A DNA stretch of 64,000 nucleotides. Origin: Brevundimonas pishanensis. Its GTDB lineage: Bacteria; Pseudomonadota; Alphaproteobacteria; Caulobacterales; Caulobacteraceae. The DNA lies in contig NZ_JAJKBG010000002.1 in the NCBI RefSeq assembly GCF_022750635.1, forward strand, positions 310,001 through 374,000. The letters run 5' to 3'. Below the pieces are notes generated by a model that saw only the letters and a list, made by a program, of their open reading frames with translations, did no database searches and had not been told where the DNA came from. The position numbers were made by a program, and so were the translations under genes. Positions 1 through 8,747 of the stretch are shown piece after piece (the stretch's first letter is position 1; the number at the start of each line of letters is the position of its first letter).

Positions 1-1069
1 AGTCACGCTGGTATGGATGGTCGCTGGCTATACCATTGCCTTCGGCGTGAACCCCGATGAGGGGCTGAACCGCTTTGTCGGCAGCTTTGACGCGCTGTTC
101 CTGAAGGGCATCACCAAGGATACGGCCTACGCCGCTCTTCCGGGCATTCCGGAGTATCTTTGGCTATCGTTCCAGCTGACCTTCGCGATCATCACGCCGG
201 CGCTCATCACCGGGGCCTTTGCAGAGCGGATCAAATACTCTGGTCTGCTGCTGTTCATCGCCCTGTGGTCCTTGATCGTTTATGCCCCGATTGCCCACTG
301 GGTGTGGGGCGGGGGCTTCCTCGGTGCGGGTGGCGTGCTGGACTTCGCCGGTGGCGCAGTTGTTCACGTGAACTCGGGCGTTGCGGGCCTTGTGTGCGCG
401 ATCTTCCTGGGTGCCCGTAAGGGTTACGGCGTCGAGCCGATTACAGCGCACAACCCTGTGCTGACGATGATCGGTGCTTCGCTGCTGCTGGTAGGCTGGA
501 TCGGCTTTAACGCCGGTTCTGCCGGCGCAGCAGATGGTCTGATGGCTGTCGCGCTCATCAACACCCTCATCGCAGCTGCGGCTGGCTCGTTGAGCTGGAA
601 GTTCATCGAACGTATCGAAAAGCGCAAATGGTCGCTGATCGGCGTTCTATCCGGCATCGTTGCCGGTCTGGTGGGTATTACGCCAGCCGCTGGCTTCGTC
701 GATCCTATGGGCGCACTCATCATCGGTCTGGTCTCCGGTCCGGTCTGTTACGTCTCGTCGGTCTGGCTCAAGAAGCTGCTCAAATACGATGACAGCCTCG
801 ATGCGTTCGGTCTGCACGGCGCGGGCGGTCTGGTCGGCGCACTGCTGACGGGCCTTCTGGCAACCACTGCGGTCAACGACCTGTCAGAAGGTGCAAACGT
901 TCTGGCCCAGTTCATGGGTCTGGTCTGGACGATCGTCTGGAGCGCCATCGGTACGCTCGTCGTGCTGGTGATCTGCAAGTACACCACCGGTCTTCGCGTG
1001 AACGAGACCGTGGAAGACGAAGGCCTCGATACTCACCTGCATGGTGAGGCTCTAGAGCCTTCTGCCTAA
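1..1069 (+). CDS. amtB: Ammonium transporter AmtB, N-terminus cut by window edge
   Basis: Integral membrane channel that conducts ammonium/ammonia across the inner membrane. The frame is open from the first bases (reading VTLVWMVAGY) so the gene starts outside the window; about 355 residues remain, roughly the last 80–85% of the family. Many hydrophobic segments are visible. The two conserved pore histidines are recognisable in VHVNSGVAG and GLHGAGGLVG, and the cytoplasmic tail follows the last helix. A PII gene (glnK/glnB) commonly precedes amtB but would lie off the left edge. A TorF-type porin gene follows on the same strand, a known neighbour of amtB/PII genes. Family assignment is firm. 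Confidence 0.95.
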   Translation, partial: VTLVWMVAGYTIAFGVNPDEGLNRFVGSFDALFLKGITKDTAYAALPGIPEYLWLSFQLTFAIITPALITGAFAERIKYSGLLLFIALWSLIVYAPIAHWVWGGGFLGAGGVLDFAGGAVVHVNSGVAGLVCAIFLGARKGYGVEPITAHNPVLTMIGASLLLVGWIGFNAGSAGAADGLMAVALINTLIAAAAGSLSWKFIERIEKRKWSLIGVLSGIVAGLVGITPAAGFVDPMGALIIGLVSGPVCYVSSVWLKKLLKYDDSLDAFGLHGAGGLVGALLTGLLATTAVNDLSEGANVLAQFMGLVWTIVWSAIGTLVVLVICKYTTGLRVNETVEDEGLDTHLHGEALEPSA

Positions 1070-1256
1070 GCGGCTTCATAGCCGTGGGGCTTTGATGCCC
1101 CGCTGATACCCAAAGTCGTGCCGGGCGGCGTGTCCTCCCACCGTCGTCCGGCCCGCAAGCCACCCTGAGTACTGTGATCGTTTTACCTCCGATGGCGGCT
1201 TCGCTGTCGGGACTGTTCGCGTGCGTAAAGTTCAATGACTTCCAGGGGATACACTA

Positions 1257-1937
1257 ATGAAAAATGCAATCCTTGGCCTTGCAGCGCTGGGCCTGATGAC
1301 TGTTCCGACGCTTGCTGTCGCGCAAGAGGCGGTGCCGGAATGGTCCTTTAACGCGGGCGTGGTGAGCGACTACATGTATCGCGGCTTCAGTCAGTCCGAT
1401 AACGGCGTGGCTTTGCAGGGTGGTGTCGATTTCACCTACGGCCAGTTCTATGCAGGCACCTGGGCATCCAGTGTGAACTTCGGTGACGGAACCGATGCCG
1501 AGTGGGATTTCTACGCTGGTCTGACAGGCGTGGTGGGTGGCTTGGACTATGACGTAGGGGCCACCTATTTCACCTATGTCGATGCACCTGATGGCAGCGA
1601 CTACAACATGATCGAGTTCAAGGCAGGCCTGTCCAAGACCATCGAACAGGTCACGTTCGGAGGCACTGTCTATTACTCCCCCGACTTCTTCGGTGCGGAC
1701 GAGCACGCCACCTATATCGAAGCCTCCGTGGGCTATGAACTGAACGACAAATGGTCGCTCTCCGGGGGCATCGGCCGCCAGTATCTAGATGTCGGTACGG
1801 ACTACAATTCGTGGAACGCGGGCGTGATTTATAACGTGAATGCCAATGTCGCGTTGGACGTCCGCTTCTGGGATTCCGGGGTTCGATCCGAACTCAGCGA
1901 CGCGCGTGTCACTGTCGGACTGGGGTTGTCTTTCTGA
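1257..1937 (+). CDS. TorF-family putative porin (Gcw_chp outer-membrane protein)
   Basis: Predicted outer-membrane beta-barrel of 226 residues. A signal peptide covers about residues 1–22, ending at VAQ before EAVPEW. It is followed by alternating aromatic/polar strands (FNAGVVSDYMYRGFSQSDNG is the typical first strand) and the chain ends in the C-terminal Phe expected of barrels. Proteins of this family often lie beside PII and amtB genes, as here. That suggests, by inference, a role in uptake of nitrogen compounds. The ATG sits close behind a CCAGGGGATAC ribosome site. The substrate is unknown. Confidence 0.85.
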   Translation: MKNAILGLAALGLMTVPTLAVAQEAVPEWSFNAGVVSDYMYRGFSQSDNGVALQGGVDFTYGQFYAGTWASSVNFGDGTDAEWDFYAGLTGVVGGLDYDVGATYFTYVDAPDGSDYNMIEFKAGLSKTIEQVTFGGTVYYSPDFFGADEHATYIEASVGYELNDKWSLSGGIGRQYLDVGTDYNSWNAGVIYNVNANVALDVRFWDSGVRSELSDARVTVGLGLSF

Positions 1938-2062
1938 CCGTTGCTTTGCTTTCACTGATGAAAATAAGTGATGAAAGTGAAAAAGCCTTACGCTAGGTGA
2001 TCTTGGCACGGGGGCCTGCAACCGCTAGCTCTTGGGTATCAAACGTCTAAGGGATGACGCTC

Positions 2063-2365
2063 ATGGCCGATCTGGCTCAAATCACCGCAAAAATCCAAGA
2101 AGCCATCAACACCAACGGCGGCTTCGGCAAGACCATCAAGCTGGACCTCGGCGAAGCTGGCAAGATCTTCATCGACGGGATCAACAACACCGTCACCAAC
2201 GATGACAACGCAGCCGATGCGACCGTCTCGCTGAAGATGGAAGACTTCCTGGCTCTGGCCGAAGGCCGCCTCGACCCGATGATGGCCTTCATGCAAGGCA
2301 AGCTGAAGGTTACTGGCGACATGATGCTCGCACAAAAGCTGGCTCCGCTGCTCAAGGGTCGTTGA
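2063..2365 (+). CDS. SCP2 sterol-binding domain protein
   Basis: Small single-domain protein of about 100 residues of the SCP2 (sterol carrier protein 2) fold, which binds lipids or acyl-CoA in a hydrophobic tunnel. Typical elements are an N-terminal helix, the segment KIFIDG, DATVSLKMEDFLALAEG and the closing helix GRLDPMMAFMQGKLKVTGDM. I prefer the second ATG (MADLAQ) because AAGGG lies 9 bases before it, whereas the first ATG at 2054 directly abuts that site. It is followed by a terminator and an acyl-CoA dehydrogenase gene, which fits lipid metabolism, but no partner is shown by sequence alone. Confidence 0.85.
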   Translation: MADLAQITAKIQEAINTNGGFGKTIKLDLGEAGKIFIDGINNTVTNDDNAADATVSLKMEDFLALAEGRLDPMMAFMQGKLKVTGDMMLAQKLAPLLKGR

Positions 2366-2392
2366 TCCTGAAGCGGTTAAGCTGAAAAGTAG

Positions 2393-2422
2393 GGCGCGGT
2401 TCTTTTAGGGCCGCGCCTTTTT
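2393..2422 (+). terminator. Rho-independent terminator after SCP2 gene
   Basis: Stem GGCGCGG (2393–2399) with CCGCGCC (2411–2417) followed by TTTTT. Two U·G wobbles extend the stem inward (GGTTC against GGGCC), the same wobble position as in the clpP, clpX and lon terminators. Confidence 0.8.
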
Positions 2423-2484
2423 CATGGCTCTAAATCGCCAGTCAGAGCGATGCGCCAAACGATGCCCAGGGGAGGGTTAATGCT

Positions 2485-3696
2485 ATGGATTTCCGCTTTT
2501 CCGATCGATCGCTGGTTTGGCAGGACAAGCTTTCGCGCTTCATGCAGGACCACGTCATTCCGCAGGAGGACGCCTATATCGCTTCGGTTCGCGCCAATCC
2601 GCGCGTGTTCTCTCCGGTGATGGTCGAGCTAAAGGCCAAGGCTCGCGAGGCAGGCCTATGGAATATGTTCCTGCCGGGCGATCATGGGGCTGGTCTGAGC
2701 AATCAGGACTACGCACCGCTGGCCGAGATGATGGGGCGTCACCTGTGGTCGGCCGAGGTCTTCAACTGTAACGCGCCTGATACCGGCAATATGGAGGTGC
2801 TCCACCTCTATGGAAACCAGCGGCAGCAGGAACAGTGGCTGACACCTTTAATGGAGGGCGAAATCCGTTCGGCCTTCCTGATGACCGAGCCGGCCGTCGC
2901 GTCTTCCGACGCCACCAATATCGAGACGCGTATCGAGCGAGACGGCGATGAATACGTCATCAACGGGCGCAAGTGGTGGTCGACCAATATGGCCCACCCG
3001 AATCTGGCCTTCACGATTGTCATGGGCAAGACCGATCCCGATGCCCCCGTCCACCAGCAGCAGAGCCAAATCCTTGTGCCCGTCGATACGCCCGGTTTCC
3101 GTATCGAGCGCATGCTTTCGGTATTCGGCTATGACGAGCTTCCTATTGGTCACGCCGAGGTGGTGCTGGAGAATGTTCGCGTTCCGGCGGCGAACCTGAT
3201 TGCGGGTGAGGGCAGAGGGTTCGAGATTGCACAAGGGCGCCTTGGACCAGGCCGCATCCACCACTGCATGCGCGTGATCGGTGCTGCCGAGCGTGCGCTC
3301 GAGCTGATGGTGGATCGCCTGTTGAGCCGCGTAGCATTCCGTAAGGCGTTGGCCGAACACTCCGTCTGGGAGCAGCGTGTCGCCGAGGCCCGCACCCAGA
3401 TTGAAATGTGCCGTCTGCTTGTGCTGAAGGCCGCGTGGATGATGGACGATGTGGGTGCCAAGGGGGCCCGCTCCGAAATCGCCCAGATCAAGGTCGCTGC
3501 TCCGAAAATGGCGCTCAAGGTAATCGATGACGCTATTCAGGCTTATGGCGGTGCCGGTGTGTCTGCTGACACTCCGCTGGCAGAACTGTACGCTACGGTT
3601 CGCACCCTGCGGATCGCGGACGGACCTGACGAGGTTCACAACCGCACGATTGCCCGGCTGGAATACGCGGCAAGAGCGGTTCAAGCCGCGCGCTGA
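2485..3696 (+). CDS. Acyl-CoA dehydrogenase family protein
   Basis: FAD-dependent flavoenzyme of 403 residues that would introduce a double bond into an acyl-CoA thioester. The three domains are in order: N-terminal helical domain (1–~130), beta domain with the FAD/substrate signature ([19 protein letters not shown], about 135–155), and the C-terminal helical domain with QAYGGAGVS and the [12 protein letters not shown] motif near the end. This resembles the ACAD10/11-like branch, which acts on medium or branched substrates; exact chain length cannot be read. The ATG follows GGGAGGG 11 bases upstream. It stands alone between two terminator or intergenic stretches. Confidence 0.9.
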   Translation: MDFRFSDRSLVWQDKLSRFMQDHVIPQEDAYIASVRANPRVFSPVMVELKAKAREAGLWNMFLPGDHGAGLSNQDYAPLAEMMGRHLWSAEVFNCNAPDTGNMEVLHLYGNQRQQEQWLTPLMEGEIRSAFLMTEPAVASSDATNIETRIERDGDEYVINGRKWWSTNMAHPNLAFTIVMGKTDPDAPVHQQQSQILVPVDTPGFRIERMLSVFGYDELPIGHAEVVLENVRVPAANLIAGEGRGFEIAQGRLGPGRIHHCMRVIGAAERALELMVDRLLSRVAFRKALAEHSVWEQRVAEARTQIEMCRLLVLKAAWMMDDVGAKGARSEIAQIKVAAPKMALKVIDDAIQAYGGAGVSADTPLAELYATVRTLRIADGPDEVHNRTIARLEYAARAVQAAR

Positions 3697-3784
3697 GGTC
3701 TAAGGGGGCGGGGGAACATCCTTCGCCCGCCTCGCGTTGCCTATGTAACGGTACACTCGATGTGCCGATTTACAGAGGGAAACG

Positions 3785-5038
3785 ATGCGACCCGCCCCAC
3801 GCCCCCTTCCGCTCGTCAGCACGGCCCTGCTTTCAAAATATCAAAGGGTTAGAGAACAGACCTTACGTTTGGTCTCAGGTTTTGCGCCGGAAGACCTTGT
3901 GGTTCAGTCCATGCCTAATGCCAGTCCGGCAAAGTGGCATCTTGGACATACCAGCTGGTTCTTTGAGGCCATGATACTGGCGCGTGATCCTCGCTATGTT
4001 CCGGTAAATCCCCAGCTCCAACTCATATTCAACTCCTATTATGAAGCCTTGGGGAAGCGTGTCGCTCGTGCGGAGCGAGGCCTAATGACGCGCCCGTCGC
4101 TTTGCGAAGTCCAGGCTTATCGGGCCGAGATTGACCGGCGAATGTATGACCGGCTGAATGATCCGCTTTCAGAAGCCGAAGAGTATCTGTTCAATCTTGG
4201 CCTCAATCACGAGCAGCAGCACCAAGAGCTTCTTGTTCAGGATCTACTGCATCTCTTTTCACGCAATCCCTTACGTCCCGCAGCGTGGCGCGAAGAGCCG
4301 CGCACGGCACCTTTGGCTTTGCCTAGAGGGGGTGTCATCGAGATCTCCGAAGGCTTGGTGTCCGTCGGCCATGACAAGGTCGATGGCTTTTCCTTCGACA
4401 ACGAAATACCGGTTCATCGGCAGTGGTTAAATGCCTACGCCTTGTCGGCCGATCTGGTTTCCAACGGCCAGTGGGCGCGCTTCATTGAAGACGGCGGCTA
4501 TGAGCGTGCGGAACTTTGGCTGTCTGACGGCTGGGCGCTAGTGCAAACGGAGGGACTGAGAGCGCCCGCATATTGGCGCAGCAGTGGCTCGGGCTGGAAG
4601 CAGTTTACCGTCACGGGCGAGGCCGATCTCGACGAAGACGCGCCCGTCCGACACATCAATTATTACGAGGCCGATGCCTTCGCGCGGTGGGCCGGCGGTC
4701 GCTTGCCGACCGAGGCCGAATGGGAGCACGCCGCTGCTACACGCGGAGCGGAGTTCTCAAATCTGGATACGGAGGTGTGGCAGTGGACCCAGTCGTCCTA
4801 CGGCCCGTATCCCGGCTTCCAGCCGACCGAAGGGACTGCCGCCGAGTATAACGGCAAGTTCATGGCCAACCAGATGATCCTGCGCGGCGGAAGCTTCGCG
4901 ACGCCACGCGATCACCTGCGAACCACCTATCGCAACTTCTATTATCCGCACCAGCGCTGGGCCTTTACCGGTCTGCGACTGGCCTTTGATCGCGCCCAGA
5001 ATCCGGAGGTGGCATGCAAGCCTTTCGTCGTGAACTAA
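3785..5038 (+). CDS. egtB: Ergothioneine biosynthesis protein EgtB (iron sulfoxide synthase)
   Basis: Non-haem iron enzyme that joins trimethylhistidine (hercynine) to a thiol with O2 to give the sulfoxide precursor of ergothioneine. At 417 residues it has the usual two parts: an N-terminal DinB-like domain with the metal-binding histidines H55 (HLGHTSWF) and H142/H146 (NHEQQHQELL), and a C-terminal FGE-sulfatase domain with GGRLPTEAEWEHA and the closing RGGSFATP…GLRLAFDRA. The last 25 bases overlap egtD, so the two are translationally coupled. No egtA, egtC or egtE is nearby. The thiol donor (Cys or gamma-Glu-Cys) cannot be decided from sequence. Confidence 0.93.
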   Translation: MRPAPRPLPLVSTALLSKYQRVREQTLRLVSGFAPEDLVVQSMPNASPAKWHLGHTSWFFEAMILARDPRYVPVNPQLQLIFNSYYEALGKRVARAERGLMTRPSLCEVQAYRAEIDRRMYDRLNDPLSEAEEYLFNLGLNHEQQHQELLVQDLLHLFSRNPLRPAAWREEPRTAPLALPRGGVIEISEGLVSVGHDKVDGFSFDNEIPVHRQWLNAYALSADLVSNGQWARFIEDGGYERAELWLSDGWALVQTEGLRAPAYWRSSGSGWKQFTVTGEADLDEDAPVRHINYYEADAFARWAGGRLPTEAEWEHAAATRGAEFSNLDTEVWQWTQSSYGPYPGFQPTEGTAAEYNGKFMANQMILRGGSFATPRDHLRTTYRNFYYPHQRWAFTGLRLAFDRAQNPEVACKPFVVN

Positions 5039-5934
5039 CCGAAGGGCTGGCCGCATCGCCAAAATCGATATCTCCCAAATGGCTGTACGATGCCAAAGGC
5101 TCGGAGCTGTTCGAGGACATCACTCGACTGCCCGAATATTATCCGACCCGGCAGGAGAGGGCGTTGTTGCGCCGAGTGGCACCAACGTGGGCTAAGGGTG
5201 TCGGCCCCGACGCGACACTGGTCGAACTGGGCTCCGGTGCCAGCGAAAAGACCCGTATCGTGCTGGACGCTTTGCCTGCACTGGCGGCCTATATTCCTTT
5301 GGACATCAGCCAGTCGGCGCTTGAAGAGGCCGCCGCGTCTATCCGTGCAGACTATCCCAAGCTGGATGTCCGACCTGTGCTGGGTGACTTCAGCGCATTG
5401 CCATCACTACCGGACGATTTGCCGAGCGGCAGGCGCGTAGGGTTTTTCCCCGGTTCGACCTTGGGAAATCTCGAGCGGGACGAGGCCGTCAGGCTGCTCG
5501 CATCTTCGCGTCGCATGCTGGGTGAGGATGCGCTGTTTATCCTCGGGGTGGATCTCATCAAGGATCGCGAAACGCTGGAGGCAGCCTATGACGACGCGCA
5601 AGGCGTGACGGCGAGGTTCAATCTCAACCTGCTTGAGCGCGCCAACCGAGAGTTAGGCACCGACTTCGACCTTACGGCATTCCGTCACCGCGCGGTGTGG
5701 AACGAGGCGTGCTCGCGTATCGAAATGCATCTGGAAGCCGTGAGGGATACCCAAGTCACGCTGGACGGTATGACCTACGATTTTGCCGGGGGCGAAACGC
5801 TGCACACTGAAAGCTCGCGCAAGTTCAGTCGTGACCAGATCGAACAACTGGCATCGGCTTCGGGGTGGAGCGTGCGAGACTGGGCCCAATCCGACGCACC
5901 GTCGGTCGCATTGGCTGTGCTGGCCCCGGCGTAA
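5014..5934 (+). CDS. egtD: L-histidine N-alpha-methyltransferase EgtD
   Basis: SAM-dependent enzyme that trimethylates histidine to hercynine, the first step of ergothioneine synthesis. It has 306 residues, close to the usual ~320. Seen are the N-terminal SPKWLYDAKGSELFEDIT block, the SAM-binding VELGSGASEKTR loop (about residue 70), LGNLERDEA, and the C-terminal FSRDQIEQLASASGW block typical of the family. Its start lies inside the end of egtB, making a two-gene operon that ends in a perfect hairpin shared with the convergent gene downstream. Confidence 0.95.
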   Translation: MQAFRRELTEGLAASPKSISPKWLYDAKGSELFEDITRLPEYYPTRQERALLRRVAPTWAKGVGPDATLVELGSGASEKTRIVLDALPALAAYIPLDISQSALEEAAASIRADYPKLDVRPVLGDFSALPSLPDDLPSGRRVGFFPGSTLGNLERDEAVRLLASSRRMLGEDALFILGVDLIKDRETLEAAYDDAQGVTARFNLNLLERANRELGTDFDLTAFRHRAVWNEACSRIEMHLEAVRDTQVTLDGMTYDFAGGETLHTESSRKFSRDQIEQLASASGWSVRDWAQSDAPSVALAVLAPA

Positions 5935-5939
5935 AGACA

Positions 5940-5967
5940 AAGGGCGGTGCATCGCTGCACCGCCCTT
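5940..5967. terminator. Symmetric hairpin between convergent genes
   Basis: Perfect 12-bp stem AAGGGCGGTGCA (5940–5951) with TGCACCGCCCTT (5956–5967) and a TCGC loop. It lies between egtD (+) and the KGG protein gene (−). Being perfectly paired it can form on both transcripts, unlike the wobble-containing terminators of the co-directional genes nearby. There is no long T-run. Confidence 0.65.
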
Positions 5968-5990
5968 GGATTACTCAGGTTGCCACAGTC

Positions 5991-6233
5991 TTAGTTGGCA
6001 CGCGGAGTAGCCGATTGATCCTTGAGATCAGCCTTGTTGCGCGAACCGTGAGAAGCTTCGCCTCCTTTTCGACCGGCTTGTGCGGCCAGAGAACGATCTT
6101 GGGAAAAGCTGCGCTTCTCCGAAGGAACGCTTGCACCACCCTTGCGGGCGATTTCACGCTGACGCGCTGGGTCCATCGACGCGAACCCACGTTTGGAAAT
6201 ACCCGAAGGCTTAGCCGGTACTTGGTCGGCCAT
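5991..6233 (-). CDS. KGG-repeat general stress protein (con-10-like)
   Basis: Small hydrophilic protein of 80 residues with two KGG motifs (REIARKGGASV and QAGRKGGEASHG), the signature of the con-10/YciG-type stress-induced family. The molecular role is not established. I chose MADQVPAK as start because AAAGGAG lies 7 bases upstream; an ATG 27 bases further up lacks such a site. It converges with egtD across a shared hairpin. Composition rich in K, R, S and A suggests a disordered protein. Confidence 0.85.
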   Translation of the reverse strand: MADQVPAKPSGISKRGFASMDPARQREIARKGGASVPSEKRSFSQDRSLAAQAGRKGGEASHGSRNKADLKDQSATPRAN

Positions 6234-6375
6234 ATGCGAACTCCTTTCGAACTGTAGCACTCACAGAAAGAAGGAGCCGAGCGTAGCTAAGGTTCCGCGA
6301 CCTTTGTCGCATTTTACAACCTTTGCGGGACCAACATGTTAAGCATCGGAAATAACGAGCATTAATTGCTGTTAA

Positions 6376-7077
6376 TCAAGCAAATCCGGACGTGTTATTT
6401 GACAATTCATCGCTGTTCAAAGCGGCGTCGCCCACGAAGGGATTTGTGCGCCGCTCCTGCCCGAAGGTCGAGTGGGGGCCGTGGCCGGGGATAAAGGTCA
6501 CATCGTCCCCTAGCGGCCAGAGTTTCTGGACGATCGACTGCACCAGATCCTGATGGGAGCTTTGGGGGAAATCGGTACGGCCCACCGATCCCTGGAAAAG
6601 AACATCCCCGACCTGGGCGAATCGCGCCTCGCGGTTGAAGAAGATCACGTGGCCGGGCGTGTGACCGGGGCAGTGATAGACTTCCCAGCGGGTTTCACCC
6701 AATTCCACGGCATCACCGTCAGCAAGCCAGCTGGTCGGAGTGAAGCTGCGGGCGTCCGGCAGCCCCCAGCGCTGGCCCTGTTCTGGAATCATATCGATCC
6801 AGAATTTGTCGGCTGTGTGCGGTCCGACGATTTCGACGCCCGACAGATCTTGCAGGTCCTGTGCGCCACCGGCGTGGTCCAGATGTCCGTGTGTGATCCA
6901 GATCGCTTCCAGCGTCAGTCCGCGGCGCTTGATCTCGGCATAGAGCGCGTCTGCGGATGCGCCGGGATCGATGACTGCAGCCTTCAGGGTTTTGGTGCAC
7001 CACACGATGGTGCAGTTCTGCTGAAGCGGAGTGACGGGGCTGACGAGAACGCCAATAGGTGCGACTTGCTGGTTCAT
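6376..7077 (-). CDS. MBL-fold metallo-hydrolase (glyoxalase II-like)
   Basis: Cytoplasmic metallo-beta-lactamase-fold hydrolase of about 233 residues. The metal-binding signature THGHLDHAGG is near residue 62, followed by the third-ligand region YHCPGHTPGHVIFF, the DVLFQGSVGRTDFP loop and the terminal ligand in FIPGHGPHS. This pattern is typical of single-domain glyoxalase II-like or persulfide-dioxygenase-like proteins. The missing C-terminal HAGH domain argues against classical GloB. The substrate is unknown. ATG (MNQQVAPIG) is preferred to a GTG 6 bases upstream. Confidence 0.88.
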   Translation of the reverse strand: MNQQVAPIGVLVSPVTPLQQNCTIVWCTKTLKAAVIDPGASADALYAEIKRRGLTLEAIWITHGHLDHAGGAQDLQDLSGVEIVGPHTADKFWIDMIPEQGQRWGLPDARSFTPTSWLADGDAVELGETRWEVYHCPGHTPGHVIFFNREARFAQVGDVLFQGSVGRTDFPQSSHQDLVQSIVQKLWPLGDDVTFIPGHGPHSTFGQERRTNPFVGDAALNSDELSNNTSGFA

Positions 7078-7169
7078 AAACACTGAAATAGCGCTGCTAG
7101 AACATCAAAGAAACCCGCTGCGCGTTGACGTAAGGGTCTTGGATCGACATAAGAGCGGGCTTCGAGGGT

Positions 7170-7199
7170 ACCGCTCCTGTGGGGCGGTCCTTTTGCTTT
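7170..7199 (+). terminator. Hairpin with U-rich tail in the leader upstream of tig
   Basis: ACCGCTCC (7170–7177), TGT loop, GGGGCGGT (7181–7188), then CCTTTTGCTTTATT. It has one U·G wobble. It lies 64 bases before the tig start with no + strand gene upstream, so it could end a short unknown transcript or act as an attenuator in the tig leader. Function inferred only. Confidence 0.4.
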
Positions 7200-7251
7200 A
7201 TTCCACTCGCGCGCCTTTTGGGCGTCGCCCCAGAGCGTCAGATATCCGACC

Positions 7252-8595
7252 ATGCAAGTCGTCGAAAAGTCGAACGAAGGCCTCAGCCGCGTGATCGCGG
7301 TGACCATTCCGGTAGCAGAGCTGAACGAAAAGCTTGAAGCCCGTATCAAGGAAGTCGCCCCGCAAATGAAGCTGAAAGGCTTCCGCCCGGGCAAGGTGCC
7401 GGCCTCCTATGTGAAGAAGACCTTCGGTCGTGACTTCATGGGCGAAATCATCAACGCCTCGCTGAACGAAACCAGCCAAGGCGCTCTGGACGAACTGAAG
7501 GTCCGTCCGGCTGCTCCGGCAGAGATGAAGCTGATCTCGGACATGGACAAGGTCGTCGCAGGCGAAGAAGACCTGTCGTACGAAATGTCGCTGGAAATCA
7601 TGCCGGAGTTCACCCCGGTTGATCCGAAGACCCTCGAGCTGTCGCGCCCGACCTATGAAGCGTCGGACGAAGACCTCGAAGAAGCTCTCAAGGAACTGGC
7701 CTCGCAAGCCAAGTCCTACGAGGACAAGAAGGGCAAGACCGTCAAGGCCGCTGATGGCGACCAACTGACCATCGACTTCGTCGGCAAGATCGATGGCGTC
7801 GAGTTCGACGGTGGCGCTGCTACCGACGCTGATCTGGTCATCGGTTCGGGCCGCTTCATCCCGGGCTTCGAAGAGCAGCTCAAGGGTGCCAAGGTCGGCG
7901 AAGAGAAGACCATCGAGGTCACCTTCCCGGAAGAATATCAAGCCGCTCACCTGGCTGGTAAGGCCGCAACCTTCGACGTCACCGTCAAGGCTATCAAGGC
8001 TGAAACCGAAACCGCCATCGACGACGAGTTCGCCAAGCGCATCGGTCTGGAGTCGCTGGACAAGCTGAAAGAGCTGCTGAAGGCCAACTTGAACCAGCAA
8101 TACGCTGGCGCAGCCCGCTTCAAGCTGAAGCGCGCTCTGCTGGACGTTCTGGACGCCGGTCACGACTTCCCGCTGCCGCCGAAGATGGTGGAAGCCGAGT
8201 TCGAAGGCATCTGGGCTCAGGTGTCGGCCGACAAGGAAGCTGGCAACCTGACCGAAGACGACGCCAAGAAGTCGGAAGACGACCTGAAGGCCGAGTACAA
8301 GAAGATCGCCGAGCGCCGCGTGCGTCTGGGCCTCGTGCTCGCTGAAATCGGTCGCCTGAACAACGTCGGCGTGACCGATCAGGAACTGTCGAACGCCATC
8401 ATGGCCGAAGCCCGCAACTACCCGGGCCAAGAGCGCATGGTTCTGGACTTCTACCGTCAGAACCCGAACGCAGCTGCCCAGCTGCGCGCTCCGATCTATG
8501 AAGAGAAGGTCGTCGACCTGATCGTCTCGGTCGCCAAGGTGAAGGACGAAGCCATCACCAAGGAAGAGCTGCTGAAAGACGAAGAAGAAGCCTAA
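7252..8595 (+). CDS. tig: Trigger factor
   Basis: Ribosome-associated chaperone and peptidyl-prolyl isomerase that meets nascent chains at the exit tunnel. It has 447 residues, normal for the family. The ribosome-docking signature GFRPGKVP is at residues 43–50. The FKBP-like PPIase domain covers roughly 155–245 ([29 protein letters not shown]), and the long C-terminal substrate-cradling domain follows. It starts the protein-quality block tig–clpP–clpX–lon, though an unknown gene separates it from clpP. The acidic end [10 protein letters not shown] is common in alphaproteobacterial forms. Confidence 0.97.
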   Translation: MQVVEKSNEGLSRVIAVTIPVAELNEKLEARIKEVAPQMKLKGFRPGKVPASYVKKTFGRDFMGEIINASLNETSQGALDELKVRPAAPAEMKLISDMDKVVAGEEDLSYEMSLEIMPEFTPVDPKTLELSRPTYEASDEDLEEALKELASQAKSYEDKKGKTVKAADGDQLTIDFVGKIDGVEFDGGAATDADLVIGSGRFIPGFEEQLKGAKVGEEKTIEVTFPEEYQAAHLAGKAATFDVTVKAIKAETETAIDDEFAKRIGLESLDKLKELLKANLNQQYAGAARFKLKRALLDVLDAGHDFPLPPKMVEAEFEGIWAQVSADKEAGNLTEDDAKKSEDDLKAEYKKIAERRVRLGLVLAEIGRLNNVGVTDQELSNAIMAEARNYPGQERMVLDFYRQNPNAAAQLRAPIYEEKVVDLIVSVAKVKDEAITKEELLKDEEEA

Positions 8596-8621
8596 TCGGC
8601 GGTCCTTCTGATCAGAAGTTT

Positions 8622-8651
8622 AAAGGGCGGTGCGAAAGCGCCGCCCTTTTT
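8622..8651 (+). terminator. Rho-independent terminator of tig
   Basis: AAAGGGCGGTGC (8622–8633), GAAA tetraloop, GCGCCGCCCTTT, followed by further Ts to 8651. A single U·G wobble lies next to the GCGG/CCGC core. Confidence 0.88.
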
Positions 8652-8747
8652 CGTTGCTGAACTATTTTTTGCCGCAATCCATGCATCGATTTAACTAATG
8701 GCGCGTACCTAGCAATGTTACGTAAGGACGACCCTTAGGAGTAACGA

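Noticed and set aside
6362..6375. TTAA-N6-TTAA resembling a CtrA site
   Set aside because: Spacing is 6 rather than the usual 7, and it lies at the 3' end of a gene with no promoter role evident.
7100..7251. Possible tRNA upstream of tig
   Set aside because: A tRNA sometimes precedes tig in relatives, but no TTCRA T-loop or cloverleaf can be folded here.
7198..8430. Minus-strand open frame of 410 codons opposite tig
   Set aside because: Shadow of tig; Leu/Val/Asp-rich without motifs.
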